Of a stretch of 64,000 bases of DNA, positions 35,349 to 45,099 are shown piece after piece. Positions within the stretch are counted from its first letter, which is position 1, and each line of letters opens with the position of its first letter. The position numbers were made by a program, and so were the translations under genes. The DNA comes from Anaerolineae bacterium (GTDB taxonomy: Bacteria; Chloroflexota; Anaerolineae; Aggregatilineales; JAFGMM01), in the NCBI GenBank assembly GCA_027494055.1, contig JAOSJO010000024.1:484073-548072 (forward strand), in the 5' to 3' direction. Under the pieces are notes generated by a model. The model searched no databases and was not told the origin of the DNA. It was given only the letters and a program-made list of their open reading frames with translations.

Positions 35349-36710
35349 CTATACCTCATCGCCGTTCACCATCGCGCGCGCGAGCGCATTGTGGCGCTCG
35401 ATGACCGACTCGATTTCCAGGGTGGTCAGGCGACCCTCCTGGATCACGATGCGCCCGTTGATGACGCTGTGGTACACGTTCTGCGGCGTGCACAGCACCA
35501 GGCTCGCGACCGGGTCGTGCCAGCCGCCGGCCCACGCGAGCGGGTCTGGCTTGACGACGATGAAATCCGCCGCCATGCCGGGCGCGAGCGCGCCAATGTC
35601 GTCGCGGCCCAGCACCGCCGCCCCGCCCCGCGTGGCGATTTCGAGCGCCTCGCGCGTCTTCAGGCCGGCGGGGTCGCCCGCCACGCGCTGCAAGAGCATC
35701 GCCAGGCGCGTTTCTGCCAGCAGGTGGCTGGGTCGTTGCTCGCGCTGCCATCGACGCCCAGGCCCACGCGCACGCCAGCGTCGCGCATGGCACGGATCGG
35801 CGCGATGCCGCTGCCGAGGCGCATGTTCGAGCCGGGGCAGTGCGCCACACCCGTCGCGGTGCGGGCGAACAGGCCAACCTCTTCGTCGTTGATCTTGACA
35901 CAATGTGCGTGCCATACGTCGTCGCCGACCCAGCCGAGGTCTTCGACGTACTGGCCGGGCCGCTTGCCAAACTGCTCATGGCTGTAGCGGATGTCGTTGT
36001 CGTTCTCGGCGAGGTGGGTGTGCAGGCGCACGCCGTATGCACGCGCCATCGCTGCGCTCTCCCGCATCAGGTCCTGCGTCACGCTGAACGGCGAGCACGG
36101 CGCCAGCCCCACCCGCAGCATCGCGTAGCGCGCCGGGTCGTGGTAGGTCTCGATCAGGCGCTGGCTGTCGCTCAAAATCGCGCCTTCCGCCTCGACGACC
36201 GAGGTCGGGCGGCAGGCCGCCTTTGCTCTCTCCCAGGCTCATGCTGCCGCGCATCGCGTGGAAGCGGACGCCGATCGCCTGCGCCGCCCTGATTTCGTCG
36301 TCGAGCCGCGCGCCGTTGGGGAAAATGTACAGGTGGTCGGATGAGGTGGTGCACCCGCTCAGCATCATCTCGGCGAGACCGATCAGCGCGCTGACGTACA
36401 CCGCCTCCGGCCCCATGCGCGCCCAGATGGGATAGAGGGTCTTGAGCCATTGGAAGAGTTCGGCATTCTGCGCCGGGGCGACGCCGCGCGTGAGCGTCTG
36501 GTACAGGTGGTGGTGCGTGTTGACCAGGCCAGGCATCACCACGCAGCCGCGCGCGTCGATGACGGTGTCGGCGGCGGCGGGCAGTTCGCCGGTCGCGCCC
36601 ACCTGCTCGATGGCGTTGTCGCGTACAAAGAGCGCGCCGTCTGCAATCTCGCGGCGCGCGTCGTCCATGGTGACCAAAACCAGCGCGTTTCGGAGGAGGA
36701 GGGTGCTCAT
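35349..36710 (-). CDS. 8-oxoguanine-deaminase/AtzB-like amidohydrolase (frameshifted)
   Basis: A roughly 453-residue zinc amidohydrolase. PGLVNTHHHLYQTLTRG holds the first His pair; MLSGCTTSSDHLYIFP, LHTHLAENDND, WHAHCVKI and VGLGVDGSASND provide the remaining metal ligands. The NTHHHLYQ and SDHLY patterns fit the 8-oxoguanine deaminase/hydroxyatrazine aminohydrolase group. The frame changes near 36190 and 35735. Start is MSTLLLRN behind GGAGGAGG. Exact substrate (8-oxoguanine, isoguanine or another triazine or purine) is inferred. Confidence 0.8.
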
Positions 36711-36807
36711 GCATATGCTCCAGGGTAGGGTGATGGTACGGTGTGTGTAAGAGTTTAGCACAGGATTGCGTGGCGATACAAGCGTGCACGCGCCGGCGCA
36801 CGGACCC

Positions 36808-36816
36808 TGGTAGAAT
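36808..36816 (+). promoter_or_regulatory. Extended -10 element upstream of rqcH
   Basis: TGGTAGAAT fits TG-N-TANAAT and lies 40 bp before the ATG at 36856. There is no good -35. Motif-level support only. Confidence 0.35.
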
Positions 36817-36855
36817 AGGCGTGGCTTCAGTTAACGGCTTTCGAGGGATTGATTC

Positions 36856-38563
36856 ATGTATTTTGACGCACTGACGACGGCGGCGGTCGCGGACGAGTTG
36901 CGCGCCGAGTTGCGCGATGGGCGGGTGCAGGACTCGGTGCAGGTCGATGCGCACAGCGTTGGGCTGGAGGTGTACGCCGGTCGGGAGCGGCGCTACCTGC
37001 TGCTGAGCGCCGACCCGCAGCGCCCGCGCGTGCACCTTGTGGCCGGCAAGCTGCGGCGCGGGCTGGACCAGCCTTCGCAGTTGGCGCTGCTGTTGCGCCG
37101 CTACGTCGAGGGTGCGCGGCTTGTCGGCGTCAGCGTGCCGGAGTGGGAGCGCGTGATGTATCTCGATTTCGAGTGCGGGGAGGGGGCGGTCCGGCTCATC
37201 GTGGAGGCCATCGAGCGGCGCGGCAACGTCCTGCTCGTCGATGAGGCCGGCGTCATCATGGATTGTATCCGGCGCGTGGGTCCACAGGAGAACCGGGTGC
37301 GTCTCAGCCTGCCCGGCCATGCCTACGTCCCGCCGCCGCCCCAGCGCAAGCGCGACCCCACAGAACTCACGCCGCTCCTGGTCGAAGACGCGCTGCTCAA
37401 CGAGCCGGAACAACCGGCCTGGCGCGCGCTGACCGCCCGGCTGCTGGGGTTCAGCCCGCTGCTGGCGCGGGGAGGCCATATACCGCGCGACGGGCGACGC
37501 CCACGCTATCGCCGCGGACACTTCCGCGCGGGCGCTGCACGAGGTCATCGAGACGCTCCTGATGCCGCTGTGGGAGCGCGATTGGCGGCCCTGCGTCGCC
37601 AAGGACGATGCGGGCCGGGTCACGGCCTTCGCGCCTTACCCGCTGAACCACCTGGAGGGTCTGGAGCGCGTCAGATCGATCAGTGCGGCGGCGGAGCAGT
37701 TCTATGGCGCGCCGGTGGGCCCTGACGCCTATGATGCGGCCAAAGGCCCGGTGCGCAAGGCCATCGCCGAGGCGCAGAAGCGCGTGCGCCGCCGGCTGGA
37801 GGCGCTCGAACGCGCGCGCCAGAGCGAAGCGGAGGCCGACTATTTGCGTAAGGCCGGCGAGTTGATCCTGGCGTACCAGTACACGCTGGAGCCGGGACAG
37901 ACTACCTTCAGTGCGCCGTATGACGTTGACGGCCCGGAGCTGAACATCGACCTGGACCCGACGCTGAAGCCGGTGGAGAACGCGAAGCGCTACTTCGAGC
38001 GCTACGAGAAGGCCAAGCGCGCGGGCGAAGAGGTGCCGGCGCTCGTCGCTTCGGCGGAGCGCGAGCTTGCCTTCCTGGATCAATTGGCGCTCGACATCGA
38101 CCTGGCGGAGAACTGGCCCGACATCGACGATGTGCGCGCGCAGCTTGAGCAGAACGGCTACTGGACCGGCGGACGCTCCGCGCGCCCGAAGGCCGGCGCG
38201 CCCAGGCCGCTCCGCATGACGACGGACGACGGCTTTGTGATCTGGGTGGGGCGCAACGCGCGCCAGAATGACGAAGTGACCTTCACGCGCGGCGGCCCTG
38301 AAGACCTGTGGCTGCATGTCCGGGGTGCGCCCGGCGCGCACGTCATCATCAAGCATGACGGCCGGCCCATCCCTGACGCGGTTGTGCAGCAGGCGGCGGC
38401 GCTGGCCGTGCGCTATTCGCCCATGCGCGCCGAGGCGCGCGCCCTCGTGGACGTGACGCAGCGCAAGTTCGTGCGCAAGATCAGGGGCGGCAAGCCCGGC
38501 ATGGTGACCTACCGGAACGAGCAACCGATTGAGGTCGCCACCGCCGCCGTTGGCGACTCCTGA
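36856..38563 (+). CDS. rqcH: Ribosome quality-control protein RqcH (Rqc2/NEMF homologue; one frameshift)
   Basis: A roughly 568-residue NFACT protein. It binds stalled 50S subunits carrying peptidyl-tRNA and directs alanine tailing. The NFACT-N domain opens MYFDALTTAAVADELRAEL and includes GRRGNVLLVDE-like sequence; the middle is coiled (RRLEALERARQSEAEADYL); the NFACT-R domain ends with DDGFVIWVGRNARQNDEVTF and DLWLHVRGAPGAHVII, whose D-W-H-R residues are the RNA-binding signature. One extra G in the run at 37469-37472 shifts the frame, after which EAIYRATGDAH is restored. Confidence 0.92.
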
Positions 38564-38671
38564 GCGGCGCGTGGCCCTGATGCGGCGACTTTCACGAGCA
38601 GAAAACCTGATATAAACTTGGTCAGATTCCGCAGTGCGACATCACACCGACTTGTCTTGAGAGGTCTGGTC

Positions 38672-39429
38672 ATGAGTCCAGAGTCACCGGCAGACGTGCT
38701 CGATATCTTCACCCGCTATGTCATGCTCCGGCAAGGGGGAACGAGCCAGATGGCGCGTTGCACACGCTACGGGCGCAGGCGACCCGGCTCTCTGAGGAAC
38801 AGCGGCACGAGCTGGGGTCGATGATCGGCGCGTGGGAGACGCGCGAGGGCAAGATGCACCGCCCGGACTCCCAGGCCGAGCCACCGGTGCGCCCTGGGCC
38901 GCCGCCCGCCGAGTCGGTCACCTGCCCGAACTGCGGCAAGGCGAACCACAAGCGCGAGTACTACTGCTACGCCTGCGGCCATATCTTGACCACAGCGCCG
39001 GCCACAAAGAAGCTCGGCGGCGACTTCGACGCGCTTGACCCTGACGTGCGCTGGGGGACTTCGTATTTCGACCAGTCGATGGCCGTGATCCTGGAGCCGC
39101 GCGACGGCGGCGCAGCGCTGACCGTCGAACCCAAGGGGGACCAGGAGGTCGTGATCGGGCGCAGTTCGCGCGACAGCATCATGCTCCCGGATGTGGACCT
39201 CGCGCCCTACCGGGCGGATGCGTATGGCGTGTCGCGGCTCCATGCCACGCTGCGCTGCCGGGGGGACACCATCGTGATCTCCGACCTGGGCAGCAGCAAC
39301 CACACGTTCATCAACGGGCAGCGGCTCCACCCGCACGAACTGCGCTGCCTGCGCGAGGGCGACGAATTGCGCCTCGGCCACCTGGTGATGAAAGTGCACT
39401 TCCAGCGCAGGCCCGCCCGCCGCGCCTAG
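38672..39429 (+). CDS. FHA-domain protein with zinc ribbon (one frameshift)
   Basis: About 252 residues. A helical N-terminus (MSPESPADVLDIFTRYVML) is followed by a zinc ribbon (CPNCGKANHKREYYCYACG) and a C-terminal FHA domain with VIGRSSRDSIMLPDVDLAPY, SRLHATLR and LGSSNHTFINGQRL. FHA domains bind phosphothreonine peptides. A missing G in the run at 38735-38739 breaks the frame; restoring it links LRQGG to NEPDGALHTLRAQ. No Ser/Thr kinase is in the window. The stop codon shares a CTAG with the converging GT9 gene. Confidence 0.8.
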
Positions 39430-40631
39430 CGCAACAGGGCAGACGCCGCGTCGAGCACCTGGCTGACTGTTATGTCGCGCACGCACGGGTGATTGGCCGC
39501 GTCGTCGCCTGACCAGTCCAGTATCCCGCACGGCACGCAGGCCATCTGCCCGTGCTGCAACACGATGTGCCGCGCGCGCGGTCCCCACGGGCCGTAGCGC
39601 TTCGGGTCGGCCGGCCCGTAGAGATGCACCGTCGGCGCGCCGACCGCGACCGCCAGGTGAAGCGGCCCGCTGTCCGGGCCAAGCACGAGGCGCGCCCGCG
39701 TGCAGAGCGCCGCGAGCTGGCCGATGGTGGTGTCGCCGGCCGCGACGATGGGCGAATCCGCCATGCGGAGCGCGATCTGCCGCACCGCGACCGCCTCCCG
39801 CGCAGTGCCGGTGAGCACGACCCGCGCGCTGTGGCGGCGGGCGAGCGCATCCCCAACCGACGCCCAATGGTCGGGCAGCCACGTCTTGTAGGCCGAACCC
39901 GCCCCGGCATGGATCACGATCACGCGCTGCTCCGGCGCGCAACCGCGCTCCGCGAGATAGGCGTCGATGTACGCTGCGTCCTCGGCAGCGACGGGGAAGC
40001 GCAGCGGCGCGTCTGCGTCCGCGACCGGGCCGGTCCAACGCTCGACCAGCTTCAGGTTCAGGCGCACGCTGTGCGCGCCGGCGTCGAAGCGCGCCGGCTC
40101 CGTGAGGAAGGGCGCGACGTCGGGCAGGTCGTAGCCGACGCGCACCGGAATCCGCGCCAGGTGCGCCGCCATCGCGCCCCACCAGTGGTCAGGCCGCATG
40201 ACGACGGCTGCGCCGACGCCCATCTGGCGCAGCTTGCGCGCCGTGCGCCACGCGGTTCGGTACGGGCCGAAAGGATCTCCCTTCGCAGACCGGGTAAAAC
40301 CGGGGAAGCGCAGCGTCACGACGTGGTCGACTTCGGGGAACGGCGCAAGCACCCCCGCCGACCACGGCCCGACCAGCGCCGTGACCTCGGCCTCTGGGAG
40401 CGCGGCGCGCAGCGCACGCACCGCCGGCGTGATGAAGAGCACGTCGCCGACGTGATCGGGCCGGATGAGCAGGATCGCGTCGCTGCGCGCGTTCCGCAGC
40501 GGGGGGAGGGGCGCGCGCCCGATCAGGTGCAACAGCGCGCGGCGAACGTGTGTGCGCGCGGTGGGGCGGTGCTTCTGGGCGGCGAGCGCCCGGTTGCGCG
40601 CGGCAAGCGCGGCGCGGTCTGAGACGGTCAT
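39426..40631 (-). CDS. GT9 heptosyltransferase-like glycosyltransferase
   Basis: A 401-residue intact GT-B enzyme of family 9 (ADP-heptose:LPS heptosyltransferase type). LLIRPDHVGDVLFITPAVRAL is the N-terminal signature, VVIHAGAGSAYKTW and LVLGPDSGPLHLAVAVGAP the C-terminal donor site. Members outside LPS producers act on other surface glycans, and no LPS gene is nearby. It follows the GT1 gene on the minus strand; in the undamaged arrangement the GT1 stop and this ATG would overlap as ATGA, but a 110-bp duplication now separates them. Confidence 0.88.
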   Translation of the reverse strand: MTVSDRAALAARNRALAAQKHRPTARTHVRRALLHLIGRAPLPPLRNARSDAILLIRPDHVGDVLFITPAVRALRAALPEAEVTALVGPWSAGVLAPFPEVDHVVTLRFPGFTRSAKGDPFGPYRTAWRTARKLRQMGVGAAVVMRPDHWWGAMAAHLARIPVRVGYDLPDVAPFLTEPARFDAGAHSVRLNLKLVERWTGPVADADAPLRFPVAAEDAAYIDAYLAERGCAPEQRVIVIHAGAGSAYKTWLPDHWASVGDALARRHSARVVLTGTAREAVAVRQIALRMADSPIVAAGDTTIGQLAALCTRARLVLGPDSGPLHLAVAVGAPTVHLYGPADPKRYGPWGPRARHIVLQHGQMACVPCGILDWSGDDAANHPCVRDITVSQVLDAASALLR

Positions 40632-40833
40632 GGCGGGGTGTCCGTGAGCGTGGGATACAGGTCCAGCAGGCGTGGGAGGATGGCGCGCCAGTCGTACGCG
40701 CGGCGCACGAGCGCCTGCGCGGCACGGTCTGAGACGGTCATGGCGGGGTGTCCGTGAGCGTGGGATACAGGTCCAGCAGGCGTGGGAGGATGGCGCGCCA
40801 GTCGTACGCGCGGCGCACGAGCGCCTGCGCGGC
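40615..40833. repeat. 110-bp tandem duplication at the GT1-GT9 junction
   Basis: Bases 40615-40723 are repeated at 40725-40833 with no mismatch that I can see, at a period of 110 bp. The unit holds the start of the GT9 gene and the last ~100 bp of the GT1 gene. Both genes stay open because the GT1 frame uses the outer copy and the GT9 start the inner one. Confidence 0.9.
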
Positions 40834-41970
40834 GCGCCCCAGGTCGGCGCGGCGGTCAGGCCGGCGCAGCAGGCCGGCGACCGCCTCCGCGAAGGCGTCC
40901 GCCGTGTCGGCGAGGAGGAGTTCGCGCCCCGGCGTCGCGTCGATGCCTTCCGCGCCGAGCGTGGTGCTCACGAGGGCGCAACCGGCAGCCATCGCCTGCA
41001 GCGCCTTGAAGCGCGTCCCGCTCCCCATGCGCAGCGGGACGACGTACACAGCGGCGGCGTGCAGGTATGGCTCGACCTGCGGCACCCACCCGGTCAGCGT
41101 GACGCCGGGCGCGCCGCGCAGGCGCGCCAGCCGAGGGTGCGGCTTCTGCCCCACGGCCACAAACTGCGCCTCCGGGACCTGCGCCCGCACGCGCGGGAGG
41201 ATGCGGTCGGCGAACCAGAGGACGGCATCGACGTTGGGCCGGTAGTCCATCTTCCCGCTGAAGACCAGCGCGGCCGGCCCAAGATCGACCGGGTGCGCGG
41301 GAGGCTGCGCGTAGGCCGCGACATCGATGCCGTTGGGAATGACCGTGATTGCTGCCGTGCTCTCCAGGCGGCGGAGCGCGGCGGCGTCGGCCTCAGAGAC
41401 GGCAAGCACGTGCGTTGCCTGCCGGCAGGCGGCGCGCTCGAACCGCTGCAAGCGCCGCCACTGCACGAACGAGTACGCCGCGCCGATCCACCGCTTCGGG
41501 TCCGCGCGGTCGATCTGGTAGACGCGCCGCTGGAGGTCGTGCTCGGCGTTGTGCGCGTCGTAGATAACTGCCGCCTTGGGCTGCGCCTGCCTGAGCGCCG
41601 GCATGTAGGCGGCCATCTCAATGCCTTCGACGTGGATCACATCGAAGGGCGCGCCGCTGAGCACCTCCGCCAGCGCCCCGGCGAAGGCCGCCGAATCCAG
41701 CCGGCGCGCCATATCCGCCGCACCGCTGAGCGCCAGATCGCAAAGGCGCGTGCGCTTCCCGCGCGGCGGCGGGGCAGGCACGGTCTGCACGCGGGCGCAC
41801 AGGTCGGCGAGTGGCGTGTCCGCCGGGTCGGGCTGGCCCGGCTCCTGAAAGGCCAGGAGCCACACGTCGTGGCCCGCCTCGGCGACGCCGCGCACCAGTC
41901 CGAAGTTGCGCAGCGCCGTCCCCTGGTGCGGCGGATAGGGCAGTTGTGGTGTGAGGAAGAGGATGCGCAT
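40738..41970 (-). CDS. GT1-family (GT4-like) glycosyltransferase
   Basis: A 410-residue intact enzyme. The start MRILFLTPQLPYPPHQGTA with the GT-B acceptor pocket, YDAHNAEHDL, VIPNGIDV, LVFSGKMDYRPNVDAV and VVPLRMGSGTRFKALQAMAAG (donor site with the conserved Glu-type region replaced by FKALQAMA) mark a group 1 glycosyltransferase. I start at MRILFLT, since upstream codons resemble the intergenic repeat. It probably acts with GT9 in a surface-glycan pathway. Confidence 0.88.
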   Translation of the reverse strand: MRILFLTPQLPYPPHQGTALRNFGLVRGVAEAGHDVWLLAFQEPGQPDPADTPLADLCARVQTVPAPPPRGKRTRLCDLALSGAADMARRLDSAAFAGALAEVLSGAPFDVIHVEGIEMAAYMPALRQAQPKAAVIYDAHNAEHDLQRRVYQIDRADPKRWIGAAYSFVQWRRLQRFERAACRQATHVLAVSEADAAALRRLESTAAITVIPNGIDVAAYAQPPAHPVDLGPAALVFSGKMDYRPNVDAVLWFADRILPRVRAQVPEAQFVAVGQKPHPRLARLRGAPGVTLTGWVPQVEPYLHAAAVYVVPLRMGSGTRFKALQAMAAGCALVSTTLGAEGIDATPGRELLLADTADAFAEAVAGLLRRPDRRADLGRAAQALVRRAYDWRAILPRLLDLYPTLTDTPP

Positions 41971-42072
41971 GGCCCCCATTATAAGGGGGAGGGGCCATCT
42001 TGGCAGCATGTGCGGCAGGTTCCGATAGTATGACAAGGTCCGGGAGTGGAGATGCACGCCCCAAAGATTCGT

Positions 42073-42150
42073 AACATGAAAGCACGAAAGAGGCGAAGTC
42101 ACGAAAAGGTCGGGCGCATTTTCGCGCCTTTCGTGTCTTCGTGTTTCCAA
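42073..42150. repeat. Imperfect palindrome rich in CACGAA/TTCGTG motifs
   Basis: AAGCACGAAAGAGGCGAAG and a following CACGAAAA face CGCGCCTTTCGTGTCTTCGTG. The two arms are imperfect reverse complements around a GC-rich centre. It fills most of the gene-free stretch 41971-42280, which otherwise holds only the promoter at 42191. Similar CACGAA-rich palindromes are scattered in many environmental genomes; role unknown. Confidence 0.4.
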
Positions 42151-42190
42151 TTCCCCGGCCTTTGTCATGCAATGCGCGCGGATACGCGAT

Positions 42191-42219
42191 TTGCGCTTGG
42201 ATGGGGGACGCACTACAAT
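42191..42219 (+). promoter_or_regulatory. sigma70-type promoter of the Thr/Pro-rich secreted protein
   Basis: TTGCGC (42191-42196) and TACAAT (42214-42219) are spaced by 17 bp. They lie 62 bp before the ATG at 42281. Confidence 0.55.
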
Positions 42220-42280
42220 GCGCTGGAACGATTCGTGCAACCCTCACGCTTAAGCCGCCTACCGGAGGGTATTACAGACG

Positions 42281-43504
42281 ATGATAACCAGACCTGAAAT
42301 CAAACGGACCGCCGCGCTGCTTGTCGTGCTGTGCCTTCTTGCCGTGAGCGCGGTCGGGACCGGCGTGGCGCAGGAGACGCAGCCGGCTGCGCCGTCGCAA
42401 CCGGTGATCACGCTGCGCGCCGTCGCCGATGACGCGGTGTACGAGGGCGTCCTGGCCGAGTACTGCTGGCCCACCGCCACGGGCAGCCTCAGGTGTGGCA
42501 CAGTGCCCGACGCGCCGGAGGACAGCATCGTGGTGGAGATGGGCGACGACCTTGAGGTGGTGGTCGAGAGCGAAGCCGGCCTGCCGGAGAGCGTGACCGT
42601 CAGGCTTGCGGACGACCCGGAGGAAGAGCCGGTCGCCGACACAACCGACTGGACGGTGGACCTGGAGCCGGGCGTGTACGAAGTCCTGGTTGACGCGACC
42701 TTCCCTGACGTGAACGCCTACAGCTTCGTCAGCTACCGCTTCACGCTGGAGGTCAGCGCGCCGCCAACACCGACGCCCACAGAAACGCCCACGGAAGAAC
42801 CCACTGAAGCGCCGACCGAAGCGCCGACGGAAGAACCCACAGAAGAAGCGACCGAGGCGGCAGAGGCGACGGAACCCGCCGGGACGGAGCCTGCCGAGCC
42901 GGTGACGCCGGACGAGACCGAGACGCCCGGCGCTGAGGCGACTTCTGAAGTGACCGCCGAACCGACCGAAGAGGAAATGGCCGGCGAGGAAGCGGTGACG
43001 CCTACCGTCACCCTCATGCCCACGCAGGAGATCGCGGAGGCGGAGGAGACGGAAGCCCCCGCCGAGACGCCAACGCCGTCGAAGCCTGAGCCAGAGCTGC
43101 CGCTGACAGGCCCGCCGCCGGTGATGCTCCAGTCGGGCGACGTGGCGTTTGCATCGCTCGCTGTCGAGTACTGCTGGGACAACGCCGCTGGCGAGCGCGA
43201 ATGCCCGCCGGGCCAGCCGTCTGACGAGGGCGTCGAGTTGCTCGGCGTGCCGCCGCAGGGCGCGTTCCTGGTGGTGGTCGATGGCCCTGCGCCGCTGGCG
43301 GTCAGCCTGGCGCTCTTCGCCTCCAACGGGATCGACGAACTGGCGCGCGAGACGCGCCTGGGCGACGCGCTGTTGCTTTACTCGCTGCCGCCCGCGACGC
43401 CGGGGAGCTACATCTTTGCGGTGGAGGCGGAGTGGCCGGAGGGCATCGCGACGTACTACTTCCCCGTCCTCATCCTGGAGCCGGAGCCGGAACCCCAGGG
43501 ATAG
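42281..43504 (+). CDS. Secreted protein, two similar domains joined by a Thr/Pro/Glu-rich linker
   Basis: A 407-residue intact protein. An N-terminal signal (ALLVVLCLLAVSAVGTGVAQ) leads to a domain containing AEYCWPTATGSLRC. A long linker of TPTETPTEEPTEAP-type repeats (about 165-270) connects to a second domain with VEYCWDNAAGERECP. Both domains share the spacing EYCW...C and end in a GxY segment (GVYEVLVDAT, GSYIFAVEAE), so they look like a duplication. Function unknown; likely extracellular ligand or wall-associated. It is followed by a terminator, then the PPC-like gene. Confidence 0.7.
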   Translation: MITRPEIKRTAALLVVLCLLAVSAVGTGVAQETQPAAPSQPVITLRAVADDAVYEGVLAEYCWPTATGSLRCGTVPDAPEDSIVVEMGDDLEVVVESEAGLPESVTVRLADDPEEEPVADTTDWTVDLEPGVYEVLVDATFPDVNAYSFVSYRFTLEVSAPPTPTPTETPTEEPTEAPTEAPTEEPTEEATEAAEATEPAGTEPAEPVTPDETETPGAEATSEVTAEPTEEEMAGEEAVTPTVTLMPTQEIAEAEETEAPAETPTPSKPEPELPLTGPPPVMLQSGDVAFASLAVEYCWDNAAGERECPPGQPSDEGVELLGVPPQGAFLVVVDGPAPLAVSLALFASNGIDELARETRLGDALLLYSLPPATPGSYIFAVEAEWPEGIATYYFPVLILEPEPEPQG

Positions 43505-43527
43505 ACCGCGCCTTTGTGGATCGACAG

Positions 43528-43557
43528 GCGGGGATAGCCGCGCGCGGCTATCCCCGC
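43528..43557 (+). terminator. Strong hairpin terminator
   Basis: GCGGGGATAGCCG (43528-43540) pairs perfectly with CGGCTATCCCCGC (43545-43557) around CGCG; a T-rich TCATGTTGTTTATT follows. It lies 24 bp after the stop of the secreted protein. Confidence 0.75.
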
Positions 43558-43640
43558 TCATGTTGTTTATTGCTGCGCACGCCCGCCGATGTTACCCTAT
43601 AGGCCCTTTGCGGCGCGCTTGCCAGGATGAGAGGTCCTTC

Positions 43641-44897
43641 ATGTCCCGAACGCCTCGCGTGGTGTCAATGCTCCTGATTGTCGCCCTGTCGGCAGGGATG
43701 GGTGCGGCTATGGCGCAGGAGAGCCTGCTGTCCTATGGGGACACGGCAACCGGCGTCATCGACGACGCAACGCCGGAACATGAATACCACTTTCGCGCCG
43801 AGGCCGGCGACGTGGTCACGGTGGCGCTCAGCGCGCGCTCTGGCGACCTCGACCCCATGCTCATCCTGACCGATGCGCGCGGCGCGACGCTCACACAGGA
43901 CGACGACGGTGGAGAGGGGAAGAACGCGCGGGTTGTGTACCGGATCAGGGCGGCGGGCGTCTACCGGATCGTCGCCACGCGCTATGATCGCGCGGGCGGC
44001 GCGACCAGTGGCGACTACGAACTCACGCTCGATGCGGAGGCCGCGGAAACCAGCCCGACGCCGCCCACAGTCGAGGCCGGTGAGTTCGGCGCGCCGCCGG
44101 ACCTGGGCGCGTTTGCCTACGACCGCATCACCTACGGCGACACGGTGACGGGCGCGATCTCTGACGACGAGACGGTGCAGGCGTATGCGTTCCAGGGGCG
44201 GGCCGGCGAGACGGTGATGCTCAACGTCGAACGGACCGGCGGCGATCTGGCGCTGCGGGTTGCGCTGTTCGACCGCACCGGGCAGGCTGCGGTGGCAGAA
44301 GCGGAAGATGCCGCTGGCCGGGGCGGGGTCGAGATTTCGTTTGTGTTGCCCAGGACGGCGTATTACGTGGTGGGCGTGGGACGCCTGGACGGCAACGGCG
44401 CGCTCACCGTTGGTGAATACGGGCTGTCGCTTGACGTGGTGCGCTTGCCGACCGAGACGCTCGCGGCCCCAGCGGCCACCACGACCGCGACGCCTGCCGC
44501 CGAGCCGGCCATCACGGTCAGCCTGACCTGGGCCGGCGCTGCGGACCTGGACCTGGTGCTCTACTACCCGTCTGACGCGGCAACCGCGACGTCAATCGAC
44601 TGGCGCAATATTGCGTACCCGGAGGATTATCCCCTGCCGCAAGGGGCGGTGTTTGAATCTGATGGCAATGGCTTCTGCCAGGACGTTGCGGTGCGGCCAG
44701 TAGAGACGATCACGTGGGATGCAGATGCCGCGCCCGTGGGCGATTATGAGATACTGGTCCAATACCAGTTCGCGTGCGGCAGCCTGGGTGCGCCTGTCGA
44801 TTTCGAGATTGCCCTCACGGTCGATGGGCAGACCGAGACCCTGACGGGCGTCGTCGCGCCGCCGAAGGGGGAATACCGCACGACGTTTGCCCGCTGA
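43641..44897 (+). CDS. Secreted protein with two PPC-like domains and a YfaP/DUF2135-like end
   Basis: A 418-residue intact protein. A signal peptide (VVSMLLIVALSAGMGAAMAQ) precedes two pre-peptidase C-terminal-like beta-sandwiches, about 27-130 (YHFRAEAGDVVTVALSARSG) and 150-270 (YAFQGRAGETVMLNVERTGG). A Thr/Ala-rich linker follows, then a third domain (VSLTWAGAADLDLVLYYP, YEILVQYQFACG) resembling DUF2135/YfaP. It has no protease domain, so it is probably an extracellular binding or scaffold protein. It lies downstream of a similar envelope gene. Confidence 0.78.
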   Translation: MSRTPRVVSMLLIVALSAGMGAAMAQESLLSYGDTATGVIDDATPEHEYHFRAEAGDVVTVALSARSGDLDPMLILTDARGATLTQDDDGGEGKNARVVYRIRAAGVYRIVATRYDRAGGATSGDYELTLDAEAAETSPTPPTVEAGEFGAPPDLGAFAYDRITYGDTVTGAISDDETVQAYAFQGRAGETVMLNVERTGGDLALRVALFDRTGQAAVAEAEDAAGRGGVEISFVLPRTAYYVVGVGRLDGNGALTVGEYGLSLDVVRLPTETLAAPAATTTATPAAEPAITVSLTWAGAADLDLVLYYPSDAATATSIDWRNIAYPEDYPLPQGAVFESDGNGFCQDVAVRPVETITWDADAAPVGDYEILVQYQFACGSLGAPVDFEIALTVDGQTETLTGVVAPPKGEYRTTFAR

Positions 44898-45099
44898 CCC
44901 TGACGGATGAGGCGATTGCGCGCCCTCATGGCTGCCCCCGGAGAATGTCACCTCATCCAGGATTAAGTATCACTTGACTCACCCTAAAGGCCGTGCTAAC
45001 GTTGAGGCAAGGCGCTCCCGCTGACGCCGAGCGGGTAGCAGGGTAGGGCGTGCAGACCGCAGGAGATAGCAACGGCATAGCGAGTGTTGAGGGCCGCCC

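Noticed and set aside
42770-43010. Repetitive ACCGAAGCGCC-type DNA
   Set aside because: It encodes the Thr/Pro/Glu-rich linker of a secreted protein; it is not an independent repeat element.
44980-45099. Stem-rich leader before the DinB-like gene considered as a riboswitch
   Set aside because: No conserved core of cobalamin, guanidine, ZTP or other known riboswitch classes could be matched.
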